Positions 37,189 to 45,264 of a DNA stretch of 46,189 nucleotides are shown here, in pieces. The notes under the pieces are model-generated. The model had not been told where the DNA came from and did not search any database. It worked only from the letters and a program-made list of their open reading frames with translations. How positions within the stretch are numbered: position 1 is the stretch's first letter; the number at the start of each line of letters is the position of its first letter. The position numbers and the translations under genes are program-made. Source of the DNA: Methanobrevibacter ruminantium (GTDB lineage: Archaea > Methanobacteriota > Methanobacteria > Methanobacteriales > Methanobacteriaceae); NCBI GenBank assembly GCA_004553595.1, contig SFKZ01000015.1, positions 1 through 46,189 of the forward strand, given 5' to 3'.

Positions 37189-39930
37189 ATGGCAGCGGTG
37201 AATTGTAATTACTCCGGAGAACCAGTATATACAAGTTGGTATGATAGCTCCAGTAGGGGTTATTTAGATATAACTGGTGTATCTTATGAAACAACAAACG
37301 GCAGGTATACAATTAGTTGGTCATTAAAACTTGGTGATAATGGGAATGGAAGATACAATTTTGCTGCAGCAGCTGCGTGGATAGATGGCTCAGAAGTTAA
37401 TTTTACACATGGTGCTGATGATTATACTACTTATTGGTTTTATAATCAGTGGTCTAACGGTTCAACAGTAGCGAATGGGACATTCACAACGACAAAAACA
37501 TCAGTAAGTTTGTCAGTTAAAGCTATGTTTGATGGCGGATATACTTCAGCAAGATGGAATAATAATCAATATTGTGTAAGTGGTAGTGGTACATTAAGTA
37601 TCGTTGCTCCTACTATCGGAAATCCGTCAGTTTCTTTTTCATCGGTATCTCGTGATAGAAATAACATTTCCGCTTCTATATCTGCATCAGCTGGAACAAA
37701 TGGTGGTAACGTTAGTGTTTCAACGACATTGAATAATGAAAATGTTAAAACTGGTACTTCTCCATCATGGAGTGGATTGACACCAAATACTTCTTATACA
37801 TTAAAAGCAACCGCTACAAACAGCGCAGGTTTGACGGCAACAGCCTCAGATACAGTGACGACAACGGGAAATGCTCCAACTATAAATAGTGTTGCGGTTT
37901 CTCCTTCAAGAACTTCTGCAATTTTTAATCCAAACGTGTCTTATGATACAAACGCTAGTTTCAGTAGTTATTCAATTAGATATGGAACGTCGACAAGTTA
38001 TGGATCAACTTCTACAAGTACTACAATAAGTGGATTAACTCCAAACACTACTTATTATTACAGTATGACTGTAACAGATAATTGGGGAAGAACATCAGCG
38101 GCTAAGACTGGTAGCTTTAAGACAACTGGAAACAATCCGACAATTAATTCGCATGGAGTAAAGACTTATGCTCAGACTTCTGTAGAAATGCAGTATTCAG
38201 CTTCTTATGATACTAATGATTCATTATCTTCATATAAGTGGGAATATGGTACTTCTACAAGTTATGGAAGTTCAGTTACTGGGACAAATATAATTAATGG
38301 TTTGAATGCAAACACCACTTATTATTATAAATTGACCGTCACTAGTACGCAAGGAAGAAACTCTACTACTACAGGTTCTTTTAAGACAGATCCTGTTACT
38401 GTTACGATAAGTGCTTTGGGCATATCTGAGATTACAGAAACAACGGCAAAAGTAGATTATACATTCAATAATCCATCTAATGTTGGACAGTTTTATGTTA
38501 TAGAAACCATTCTTGAGAGAGAAGATGGAACTAGTCAAAATTATCAAGCAAATAATATAACTCCCCCTTATACCAAAGTATATGATAATTTAGAGCCAGG
38601 TTCTAAATATACTTACAAAACTAGAGTTGGCATTAAAGGACAGAGTGGAACGGTATATTATTCTCAATGGGCTTCACAAGATTTTGAAACATTAGCAAGT
38701 ACTCCTTTTGTGAAAATAGATTCTAATGGCGTGATTAAACATTACAAAGGATATGCTCTCGGAAAAAGTGATATATATAATGGATATAGTTCAGAATGGA
38801 AGAATGGGAACTATTCAGAGACAGTCAATTCTCCCATATCTTTTAATGGAGAAGGAACAGGCGTTTCAAAAGTAAAATATATCGAGATAATGCCTAATGA
38901 TGCTTATGCGTATGAATTTCCTGTTGAGCAATTTACAACCTCATCTGGTATAACTCTTATATTAACGAATGTTTCAGATATTATTCAGAAAGTTGTAAAA
39001 GTAACACCAGGACAATCCGGATCTATAAATACTGATAGCAGTACTCGTTTATATATAACTTGTACAGGAACAGATTTAAATAAAGAAACAGCAAGATATG
39101 TTCGTTTTAGTATTTATAGGTCTATAAGTAAGGTTCCGTTAGATAAAGAATCAATAGTTACGTTAAATAATAAGATAAGATATATAGATATATCGCAAAA
39201 TGGATATATAAAAGGAACAACAACAGGTTCTGACGGAAAAATTATAGAACTTGATGTTTACGATAAGCTGGGTAATAATATTGCTCTTAATAAAAATGTT
39301 ACAATGGAAAAGGGTAGTGGAAGCAATCTTGAAAAAATTACTGATGGTAATCATGATGGTTCTTCTTATTGTACTTTAAATGAGAACAGTGCAGGAACTA
39401 CAGTGAGAATTGATTTGGGCCAAGAATATTCTTATGACCAAATAGATAGAGTTGTATTATGGCGAGACGTTGACTGTATATACCAAGAAAGCAGACTTTT
39501 GGGATTAGATGCTAGCAAACAAATAACTTGGAAATTTCAGTCATATAAGGGTGAAGGAGTTTATAAAGAAACTTCTGAAGGATATACTGCTAGACCAAGA
39601 AAAGCTAAAACAAAACATAACATTTATATAACATCATTGCTTAATGAATTGGACAGTCCTCCTTTTGCAGACAAAATAACAATAAATGCAGATTGGAATA
39701 TGTCTATTCCTCCTGTAATAGCAGACTTGACAACACATAGAGTAGATGCTATAATAGCAGCAAATAGTGGTAGATTATTAAAAAATGATGTTGGTGATTT
39801 AACAGCGTTGACAACTACAGAAAAATCAAATTTAGTAGATGCTATTAATGAGATTTGGAATGGTATAAATAAAACAGAAGAAGAATTTACAGTATTAGAT
39901 TTCGTATTAGAATCTATACTATGCGGTTAG
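37189..39930 (+). CDS. FN3 and discoidin-like tail protein, probable receptor binder
   Basis: 913 aa. Residues 1-135 form an N-terminal beta domain. Four fibronectin III domains follow at about 140-227, 228-314, 315-401 and 402-504 (typical LTPNTTYYYSMTVT and LNANTTYYYKLTVT). A beta region spans 505-655, then a F5/8-type (discoidin) sugar-binding-like domain at about 675-800 (NIALNKNVTMEKGSG, KITDGNHDGS, VRIDLGQEYSYDQIDRVVLW). The C-terminal helix LTALTTTEKSNLVDAINEI is one copy of the repeat of the previous fibre protein and may join the two. It probably adheres to the cell surface. Confidence 0.8.
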   Translation: MAAVNCNYSGEPVYTSWYDSSSRGYLDITGVSYETTNGRYTISWSLKLGDNGNGRYNFAAAAAWIDGSEVNFTHGADDYTTYWFYNQWSNGSTVANGTFTTTKTSVSLSVKAMFDGGYTSARWNNNQYCVSGSGTLSIVAPTIGNPSVSFSSVSRDRNNISASISASAGTNGGNVSVSTTLNNENVKTGTSPSWSGLTPNTSYTLKATATNSAGLTATASDTVTTTGNAPTINSVAVSPSRTSAIFNPNVSYDTNASFSSYSIRYGTSTSYGSTSTSTTISGLTPNTTYYYSMTVTDNWGRTSAAKTGSFKTTGNNPTINSHGVKTYAQTSVEMQYSASYDTNDSLSSYKWEYGTSTSYGSSVTGTNIINGLNANTTYYYKLTVTSTQGRNSTTTGSFKTDPVTVTISALGISEITETTAKVDYTFNNPSNVGQFYVIETILEREDGTSQNYQANNITPPYTKVYDNLEPGSKYTYKTRVGIKGQSGTVYYSQWASQDFETLASTPFVKIDSNGVIKHYKGYALGKSDIYNGYSSEWKNGNYSETVNSPISFNGEGTGVSKVKYIEIMPNDAYAYEFPVEQFTTSSGITLILTNVSDIIQKVVKVTPGQSGSINTDSSTRLYITCTGTDLNKETARYVRFSIYRSISKVPLDKESIVTLNNKIRYIDISQNGYIKGTTTGSDGKIIELDVYDKLGNNIALNKNVTMEKGSGSNLEKITDGNHDGSSYCTLNENSAGTTVRIDLGQEYSYDQIDRVVLWRDVDCIYQESRLLGLDASKQITWKFQSYKGEGVYKETSEGYTARPRKAKTKHNIYITSLLNELDSPPFADKITINADWNMSIPPVIADLTTHRVDAIIAANSGRLLKNDVGDLTALTTTEKSNLVDAINEIWNGINKTEEEFTVLDFVLESILCG

Positions 39931-39943
39931 GAGGGAGATTGAT

Positions 39944-40684
39944 ATGGCAGAGAAACATCCAGATGTAAAATTTGAGTATTCGTTTTCTGATGGTAAATAT
40001 TGGTCTCCTTACGACCATTGTCGTGTTTGGGAAAATGGTACTTATGATTTAATGATAAGAGACAACTATGGTCAGACGGCAAAGAGAGTTTATGAAGAAA
40101 CCAATGTTGTCGAGGATAAGGAGATACCGTTTAAAATAGAGTTTATTGATTTTATTGATTTCAATGACAATCCTATAGAGTATTATGATGGTATAGTTGT
40201 AGCTAGAAGTAGTGGCAAGATGGTTATTACTATTCAAGGAAATTACAATAACCCTGTGCTTTATAAACGTGTTAAGGGACAGGACGTATGGGAAGAAACG
40301 GGGCATTTTACTGATAATAATTTTACGGAGCAAAATCCACATCAAGCTGAATATTATATAGCAGATTCATATGGTAGAAAGTCAAAAATTTTTACTTCCG
40401 AAGCTATCACATATACTCCTTACTCTCCTCGTCCAGCGATAACAATATTGCATGCAGATTCTGGTGTGCTCATTACAGAAGTAAGAGACGATAGGGAGAC
40501 AAATGCCGTTCCAAGAAGATATGCAATTAGTTATGACAATGGAAAAACTTGGTCAAATTGGCAATTAGGTAGATATTTTCAAAAATTAAAACCGCCGATT
40601 GGTACTTATACTATAAGAGTAAAAATAAAATACACTACTGGAGTCGAAAGTAATTCTATTGGTAAAACAATAACAATAAAATAA
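39944..40684 (+). CDS. Tail appendage protein, 246 aa, beta-rich
   Basis: A protein of repeated beta sandwich-like blocks with aromatic strands: FEYSFSDGKYWSPYDHC, WENGTYDLMIRDNYGQTAK and, later, YAISYDNGKTWSNWQLGRYF. The repeated (Y/S)DNGKTWS-type motif resembles carbohydrate-binding or Ig-like modules in tail proteins. No enzyme motif is visible. It lies between the FN3 protein and a 73-aa repeat protein, so a fibre or baseplate accessory is likely. The ribosome site is TAGGAGGGAGATTGAT. Confidence 0.7.
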   Translation: MAEKHPDVKFEYSFSDGKYWSPYDHCRVWENGTYDLMIRDNYGQTAKRVYEETNVVEDKEIPFKIEFIDFIDFNDNPIEYYDGIVVARSSGKMVITIQGNYNNPVLYKRVKGQDVWEETGHFTDNNFTEQNPHQAEYYIADSYGRKSKIFTSEAITYTPYSPRPAITILHADSGVLITEVRDDRETNAVPRRYAISYDNGKTWSNWQLGRYFQKLKPPIGTYTIRVKIKYTTGVESNSIGKTITIK

Positions 40685-40697
40685 TGGAGGTGTTGAT

Positions 40698-40919
40698 ATG
40701 GCAATTTATGTTCCTAATATAATTGATAATTTAACTTCTACTTCAACTAAAGACGGATTATCTGCGAATCAGGGTAGAGTATTAAAAGAACAACAGGGAA
40801 ATTTAACTGAATTATATACAGGTAATAAGGGGAGTCTTGTCGGAGCAATCAACGAAATCAAAGAAATGGAAACTACTTTAGCATCTCTATTAGATGAGAT
40901 AAATGGAGAAGTAATATAG
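40698..40919 (+). CDS. Small fibre-linked protein with one 25-residue repeat
   Basis: 73 aa. Half of it is the fibre repeat: GNLTELYTGNKGSLVGAINEI. The N-terminus (IDNLTSTSTKDGLSANQGRVLKE) is a fragment common in phage fibre proteins. It could be a separate subunit that coils with the fibres at 34676 and 37189 through the shared repeat, or a cut-down relic of a longer fibre. It has a ribosome site (ATGGAGGTGTTGAT) and a terminator after it, so it is likely expressed. Confidence 0.75.
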   Translation: MAIYVPNIIDNLTSTSTKDGLSANQGRVLKEQQGNLTELYTGNKGSLVGAINEIKEMETTLASLLDEINGEVI

Positions 40920-40953
40920 CGTAAAAACTACTGGTGTTTTTGCGCCTTTTTTT
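40919..40953 (+). terminator. Terminator closing the tail operon
   Basis: GCGTAAAAAC (40919-40928) pairs with GTTTTTGCGC (40936-40945; one T-G pair), followed by C and T7. Confidence 0.85.
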
Positions 40954-40967
40954 ATGGAGGTTTAATT

Positions 40968-41909
40968 ATGGACGAAAAAGAAATGATGAACAAAATAAAA
41001 TATCTAATAAAAAAGAAAAGACCTTTGGAAGATATTCTTTTAGAAACTGGATTAAAAGAGTATGAAGTGTTCGGTTTTGTAGAAATGTTAAAACAAAATG
41101 GGTGGCAAGCAGAATATAAAGACGGCTTCTTCATTTACCAAAAGGAACAACTTATTAAGGATAGGGACGTTTATAAAATGGCAGCTGGTGAGAAGCATAA
41201 GTTATTGTTTATTAGCGATACGCATTTGGGAAGTAAATATGATAGATTAGATATTTTAAGATATTTATATGATTTAGCAGAAGATGAGGAAATAAATACA
41301 GTGTTTCACGTAGGAGACCTATGTGATGGCGCGTATCCAAATAGACCAAATCATACTTACGAATTAAGAGCTCATGGAGCAGAAGAGCAACTTGAATATA
41401 TCGTTGAGAAATATCCTTCTAAGACAGGAATTAAGACAATGTTTATTGGGGGAAATCATGATTATTCTCATGTGAGAAATGCCGGTTTTGATATAGGAAA
41501 AGCAGTCGCAAAGGAGCGTCCTGATATGATATATTTAGGACAAGATGTTGCAGATGTTAATTATGGAAAGACAAGATTGAGATTATTTCACGGTTCTAAA
41601 GGCCAGAGTTACGCAAGAAGTTATAGGATGCAAAAATATGTAGAACAAATTCCTACAGAAGAAAAACCGGACATATTGTTAATGGGCCATTACCACAATT
41701 CTTTTTATATGAAGTATGCAGATGTACACTGTTTTCAAGTACCATCTACAATAGATCAAACTCCTTATGCAAGAAGTCTTGGATTGAATAATGAAAAAGG
41801 AGCTTGGATTGCAGATTTGACAACAGATAAACAAGGTGGTATAATGACAATAGAACCTGAGTTTATAGATTTTAGTGGACAAAAAAGACTTGTAAGAAGA
41901 AAGAAATAA
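40968..41909 (+). CDS. Metallophosphoesterase
   Basis: 313 aa. Residues 1-60 look like a small helix-turn-helix domain (LEDILLETGLKEYEVFGFVEML). The rest is a calcineurin-type metallophosphoesterase with all motifs: FISDTHLGS (D84, H86), HVGDLCDG (D117), GGNHD (N163, H164), H208 in LFHGSKG and GHYHN (H241, H243). Such enzymes hydrolyse phosphodiesters or monoesters with two metals. Lying between tail and lysis genes, it might act on nucleic acid, on a cyclic-nucleotide signal or on an envelope phosphodiester. The start follows ATGGAGGTTTAATT, and a terminator precedes it. Confidence 0.88.
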   Translation: MDEKEMMNKIKYLIKKKRPLEDILLETGLKEYEVFGFVEMLKQNGWQAEYKDGFFIYQKEQLIKDRDVYKMAAGEKHKLLFISDTHLGSKYDRLDILRYLYDLAEDEEINTVFHVGDLCDGAYPNRPNHTYELRAHGAEEQLEYIVEKYPSKTGIKTMFIGGNHDYSHVRNAGFDIGKAVAKERPDMIYLGQDVADVNYGKTRLRLFHGSKGQSYARSYRMQKYVEQIPTEEKPDILLMGHYHNSFYMKYADVHCFQVPSTIDQTPYARSLGLNNEKGAWIADLTTDKQGGIMTIEPEFIDFSGQKRLVRRKK

Positions 41910-41984
41910 TTAAACCTTAATTTATGTTAACTCTATCTACTAAGTAACAGAGGGAAAAAGTAAGAAAGAGAAGGAGGTAAGACT

Positions 41985-42638
41985 ATGGACGCAGTTATAG
42001 AAACAGCGAAAACAATAGGTATTACTTTGGCAGAGATTATTTTAGTTATCTATTTCTGTGTTAAGTATATAAATGCAGCTTTGAAAAAAGAAGATATAAG
42101 CAAAGGTGTTAGGGAACAAAGCGATCTTGATTTGCAAATAATTGAAAAAATGGATTATTATAAGGAATTGCTAAATGCAGATAGAATATTATTATTTGAA
42201 TTTCATAATGGTCAACATTATTCTAATTATAGATCTGCACTGAGAATGTCTCCATCTTATGAGGTATTCAAAGCGGGACAAAAAAGCAAAATGGCAGAAT
42301 GTACAAATCTTCCGATATCTATTATGCCTAAATTGATATACGAAATTACACACAATGGGTATTCAGAGTGTAAGACAATAGAGGAGATAAAAGAAGATAA
42401 GGGGAACACTTATGAATTTAAAAAATCTATAGATGTATACTCTTATTATGATGTAGCGATTAGAGATAAAAATAATAATATTATTGGATTTGTTGCTGTA
42501 GAATGGGCATCAGAAAGACCAGATGATATTGATGTGCTTCAAATAGAAAGATTAGCTGGTTTCTTAGAAGATAAAGTTAATGAAATAGTAGAAAATAATG
42601 AAAAAAGAAAAAAGAAGAAATTCTTAGGAATTTTTTAA
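41985..42638 (+). CDS. Membrane-anchored GAF-like protein
   Basis: 217 aa. One membrane segment near 8-30 (GITLAEIILVIYFCVKYI) is followed by a short coil and a soluble alpha/beta domain (about 55-205) with the layout of a GAF domain: RILLFEFHNGQHY, a helix, LPISIMPKLIYEIT, then YYDVAIRDKNNNIIGFVAVEW and a closing helix. The C-terminus is basic (EKRKKKKF). The gene stands right before the endolysin gene. A holin-associated regulator or a sensor of a small ligand are possible. No catalytic motif. The ribosome site is AAGGAGGTAAGACT. Confidence 0.7.
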   Translation: MDAVIETAKTIGITLAEIILVIYFCVKYINAALKKEDISKGVREQSDLDLQIIEKMDYYKELLNADRILLFEFHNGQHYSNYRSALRMSPSYEVFKAGQKSKMAECTNLPISIMPKLIYEITHNGYSECKTIEEIKEDKGNTYEFKKSIDVYSYYDVAIRDKNNNIIGFVAVEWASERPDDIDVLQIERLAGFLEDKVNEIVENNEKRKKKKFLGIF

Positions 42639-42651
42639 TGGAGGTGTAAAA

Positions 42652-43839
42652 ATGGAAGAGTGCAAAAAAGTACTTACTTGGGAGCAAAAAATACAAAACA
42701 TTGAGAGTGCACCTGAAGAAGCAAGATTGATGATTGCAAAGGCTTACATAAGAGACGATATACCAGATGAAAACGTTCAATACGAATTTAATACAGATAG
42801 TCCTGAGCAATTAAATGAGGATGGAGAAATTGAAAATCTAAACGCAGACGATCCTGAGGGGATAGGAGCTACAGGTTTTACAATGAGAACCACAAGACCT
42901 GCGAATAATAAGAATTTTATTACTAGAGGTTCTGGTGGTTGGAATACTTGTATAAAAGGAAATCCTAGATATCAATATGCAGACGCTTTAGCAAACTGTG
43001 TTGGTTATGCTAGCGGTAGATTTAATGAAATTATAAATATTGCTAGAGAAACAACTGGCTGTACTTATACAACATTAAATTGTAATGCAGTGGGATTTAA
43101 AGAAAGAGCAGAAGCGGCTGGATTAAAAACAGGTTCTACTCCAAGACGTGGCGCTATCATGTGTTGGGGTAAAGAAGGTAGCGCTGGACATGTTGCTATT
43201 GTTGAAAGAGTAAATAATAGTAATTCAGTATATACTTCAGAATCAGGATGGGGTTCAAGTGCTATATTCTGGAACAGTACAAGAAGTAATAATAATGGTA
43301 GATGGGGAATTGGAGCAGGATATTATTTTAGATGCTTTATCTATTTACCAGATGATGTCCAAAAAGCTATAGATGCAGAAGAACCAACACCTACTCCACA
43401 ACCAACTCCAAGCGATAAATTTAATATTGGAGACAAAGTAGTTATTAATGGACCTTTATATGTAAGCTCTACTGCTTCATCACCAGCAGGTCATGTTAGT
43501 AATAAGGTGACTAATATAACAAGAAAGAATCCTGGTTCAGCACATCCATATAACACTACAGGAGATCTAGGTTGGATGGATGAAAGTTCTATCAAAAAAT
43601 ACGAAGAACCAACACCAACACCTACTCCAGCACCATCTACAGAATTAAATGTAGGAGATGCTGTAGAAATTATTGGAACAGGAAATGGTAGTGCTTATGG
43701 TGGAAGTAATACTGCTTATGGAATTGGTTGGAAAAGACAAATACTAAAGATTTGGAACGGAAAACCTTATCCATATCAAGTAGGGAATAATACAGCAACC
43801 ACTGGATTCTACAAAGCAGAAGCTTTAAAAAAGATATAA
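42652..43839 (+). CDS. Endolysin: CHAP peptidase/amidase with two SH3-like repeats
   Basis: 395 aa, degrades the host peptidoglycan at lysis. An acidic N-terminal part (1-75) precedes a CHAP domain at about 90-232 with C116 in ALANCVGYASGRF, H180 in SAGHVAIVERV and E197 nearby. Two Thr/Pro linkers (EEPTPTPQPTPS and EEPTPTPTPAPS) separate two C-terminal cell-wall binding repeats (KFNIGDKVVINGPLYV and ELNVGDAVEIIGTGNG), which resemble SH3-type modules of Firmicutes lysins. There is no signal peptide, so export needs the holin. The ribosome site is ATGGAGGTGTAAAA. Confidence 0.92.
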   Translation: MEECKKVLTWEQKIQNIESAPEEARLMIAKAYIRDDIPDENVQYEFNTDSPEQLNEDGEIENLNADDPEGIGATGFTMRTTRPANNKNFITRGSGGWNTCIKGNPRYQYADALANCVGYASGRFNEIINIARETTGCTYTTLNCNAVGFKERAEAAGLKTGSTPRRGAIMCWGKEGSAGHVAIVERVNNSNSVYTSESGWGSSAIFWNSTRSNNNGRWGIGAGYYFRCFIYLPDDVQKAIDAEEPTPTPQPTPSDKFNIGDKVVINGPLYVSSTASSPAGHVSNKVTNITRKNPGSAHPYNTTGDLGWMDESSIKKYEEPTPTPTPAPSTELNVGDAVEIIGTGNGSAYGGSNTAYGIGWKRQILKIWNGKPYPYQVGNNTATTGFYKAEALKKI

Positions 43840-44413
43840 TGAATTATTCTGTATATGAATTTATTTTTCCAAACAATAAGCGATATATAGGCATGACCAG
43901 TAGGCCAATCAATGAAAGGTGGAGTGGTGGATATGGCTATAGAGGACAGGTAGTTGGAAAAGCAATTCAGAAATATGGATGGGATAATGTTGAAAAAAAC
44001 ATTGTTGTATCAAATGTTTCAAAAGAAACTGCTTGTAATTTAGAAAGAGAGTTAATACAAAAATTTCATACATTAGAAGATGCTTTTGGATACAATAAAA
44101 GCGAAGGTGGAGATTGTGGATGTTGTTTGTCTGGCGAATTACATTGGACTTACAATACTCCAAGGCCTAAATCAACAAGGCAAAAAATATCTAATTCTTT
44201 AAAAGGAAGATATATCAGTAAATCTAATCCACATCATACAAGTGTAAAACAATATACATTAAATGATGAACTAATAAAAGAATGGGATAGTTTTGCAGAT
44301 ATAGAAAGAGAATTAGGATTTGGACATGCTCATATAGTAGATTGTTGCAAGGGTCGTAGAAATACCGCCTATGGCTTTCATTGGAAATACTAGAAGCTTT
44401 AAAAAAGATATAA
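43818..44413 (+). repeat. 22-bp perfect direct repeat flanking the GIY-YIG gene
   Basis: The last 22 bases of the endolysin gene (43818-43839, from AGAAGCTTT to the stop TAA) occur again, without change, at 44392-44413, directly after the GIY-YIG gene. The bases on either side differ. The 574-bp unit 43840-44413 thus holds the GIY-YIG gene plus one repeat copy, as expected if the gene inserted at the 3' end of the lysin. Confidence 0.9.
43839..44393 (+). CDS. GIY-YIG homing endonuclease (NUMOD3, NUMOD1)
   Basis: 184 aa. The nuclease domain shows VYEF at 5-8 and YIGMTSRPINERW at 16-28 (R27), with a glutamate in LERELIQKF (E69/E71) for the metal. A NUMOD3 motif (TRQKISNSLKGRY, about 113-125) and a NUMOD1/HTH tail (QYTLNDELIKEWDSFADIER to the end HWKY) give DNA specificity. 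It has no ribosome site of its own. Its ATG overlaps the lysin stop (TAATG), so translation depends on re-initiation. It probably cuts lysin-gene alleles lacking the insert. Confidence 0.92.
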   Translation: MNYSVYEFIFPNNKRYIGMTSRPINERWSGGYGYRGQVVGKAIQKYGWDNVEKNIVVSNVSKETACNLERELIQKFHTLEDAFGYNKSEGGDCGCCLSGELHWTYNTPRPKSTRQKISNSLKGRYISKSNPHHTSVKQYTLNDELIKEWDSFADIERELGFGHAHIVDCCKGRRNTAYGFHWKY

Positions 44414-44423
44414 AAAAAAGATA

Positions 44424-44448
44424 AGCGACTACCTAAAAAGGAGTCGCT
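44424..44448 (+). other. Hairpin before the holin ribosome site
   Basis: AGCGACT (44424-44430) pairs with AGTCGCT (44442-44448), and CC/GG can extend it. It lies 10 bases before AAGGAGGGG and lacks a T run, so it might set holin translation. Confidence 0.55.
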
Positions 44449-44472
44449 CGTCCTTGTAAGGAGGGGATGAGA

Positions 44473-44919
44473 ATGTTAAATGCAATTTTACTTACTTTGA
44501 AAACAATGGGATGGCTTGGTATAATTTTAGGTCTTTTGGTTATTGTTAATACTATTTGTGGAACATTGTATAACGTTGCTACAAAAAAAGAAACTTTTAG
44601 CTGGAAGAAACTATTTAAAGGAATTGGCAAGTCTGCTATATTTTATGTAAGCGCTGCTCTATTATCAGTTGCTTTTACAATGTTACCTTTTATAAATGAA
44701 ATGATTGTTAATACATTTGGCGTAATATTATTATCTAATGATTTATTAAATACTATGTCAAGTATTGGTGTTCTTGGCGTTGTAATTGGAACTATTATAG
44801 TTCAAGGTAAAAAGGCAATTGAGGGTGTTACTAAATTGGCTAATATTAGTGCAGATACTGAAGTTATAACTTGGAAAGTTGAAATCCCAGAAGAAGACGA
44901 AGAAAAGGACACAAAATAG
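44473..44919 (+). CDS. Probable holin
   Basis: 148 aa with three hydrophobic segments, about 5-32 (GWLGIILGLLVIVNTICG), 55-73 (IFYVSAALLSVAFTMLPFI) and 95-110 (IGVLGVVIGTIIV), and a charged tail EEDEEKDTK. Size, segments and closeness to the endolysin fit a holin, the membrane pore that releases the lysin and sets lysis time. The ATG at 44473 has AGGAGG at eight bases. The ATG at 44467 touches that site but could give a slightly longer form. A dual-start product (MRM...) is conceivable. Confidence 0.75.
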   Translation: MLNAILLTLKTMGWLGIILGLLVIVNTICGTLYNVATKKETFSWKKLFKGIGKSAIFYVSAALLSVAFTMLPFINEMIVNTFGVILLSNDLLNTMSSIGVLGVVIGTIIVQGKKAIEGVTKLANISADTEVITWKVEIPEEDEEKDTK

Positions 44920-44951
44920 TCCTAATATAATAGACGAAGGGAGGGGAAATC

Positions 44952-45263
44952 ATGGAAATATTAAGAGATAAGACTATCAATGCTGGCACTGTAAAGCCAC
45001 AAGATAAAATTATTAAAAATATTACCGGAAATACTATGAGTATTCAAATTGATGGTGACGCAAAACTTTCTATGAAAGGCTCTCATGCAAATTTTGAATC
45101 AAACGAATCCTATGCTATTGCCTTAATAAACATGACGACTCTTGATAAAGTAACTGAGACAACTACTCCAGGTCTTTATCTTGCTATCGTAGAAGGCATA
45201 GATGAAATGGAATTAGAGATTTCTGGTAGTGGTGTTATACATTGGAAGGAATTAGGTGATTAA
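44952..45263 (+). CDS. Small virion-type protein, 103 aa
   Basis: Beta-rich and without membrane part (MEILRDKTINAGTVKPQDKI, then ISGSGVIHWKELGD). Proteins like this often precede fibre genes and may be tail-tip or fibre-base subunits. The family is not identified. It has a good ribosome site (GGGAGGGGAAATC). The next gene begins one base after its stop. Confidence 0.65.
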   Translation: MEILRDKTINAGTVKPQDKIIKNITGNTMSIQIDGDAKLSMKGSHANFESNESYAIALINMTTLDKVTETTTPGLYLAIVEGIDEMELEISGSGVIHWKELGD

Positions 45264-45264
45264 T

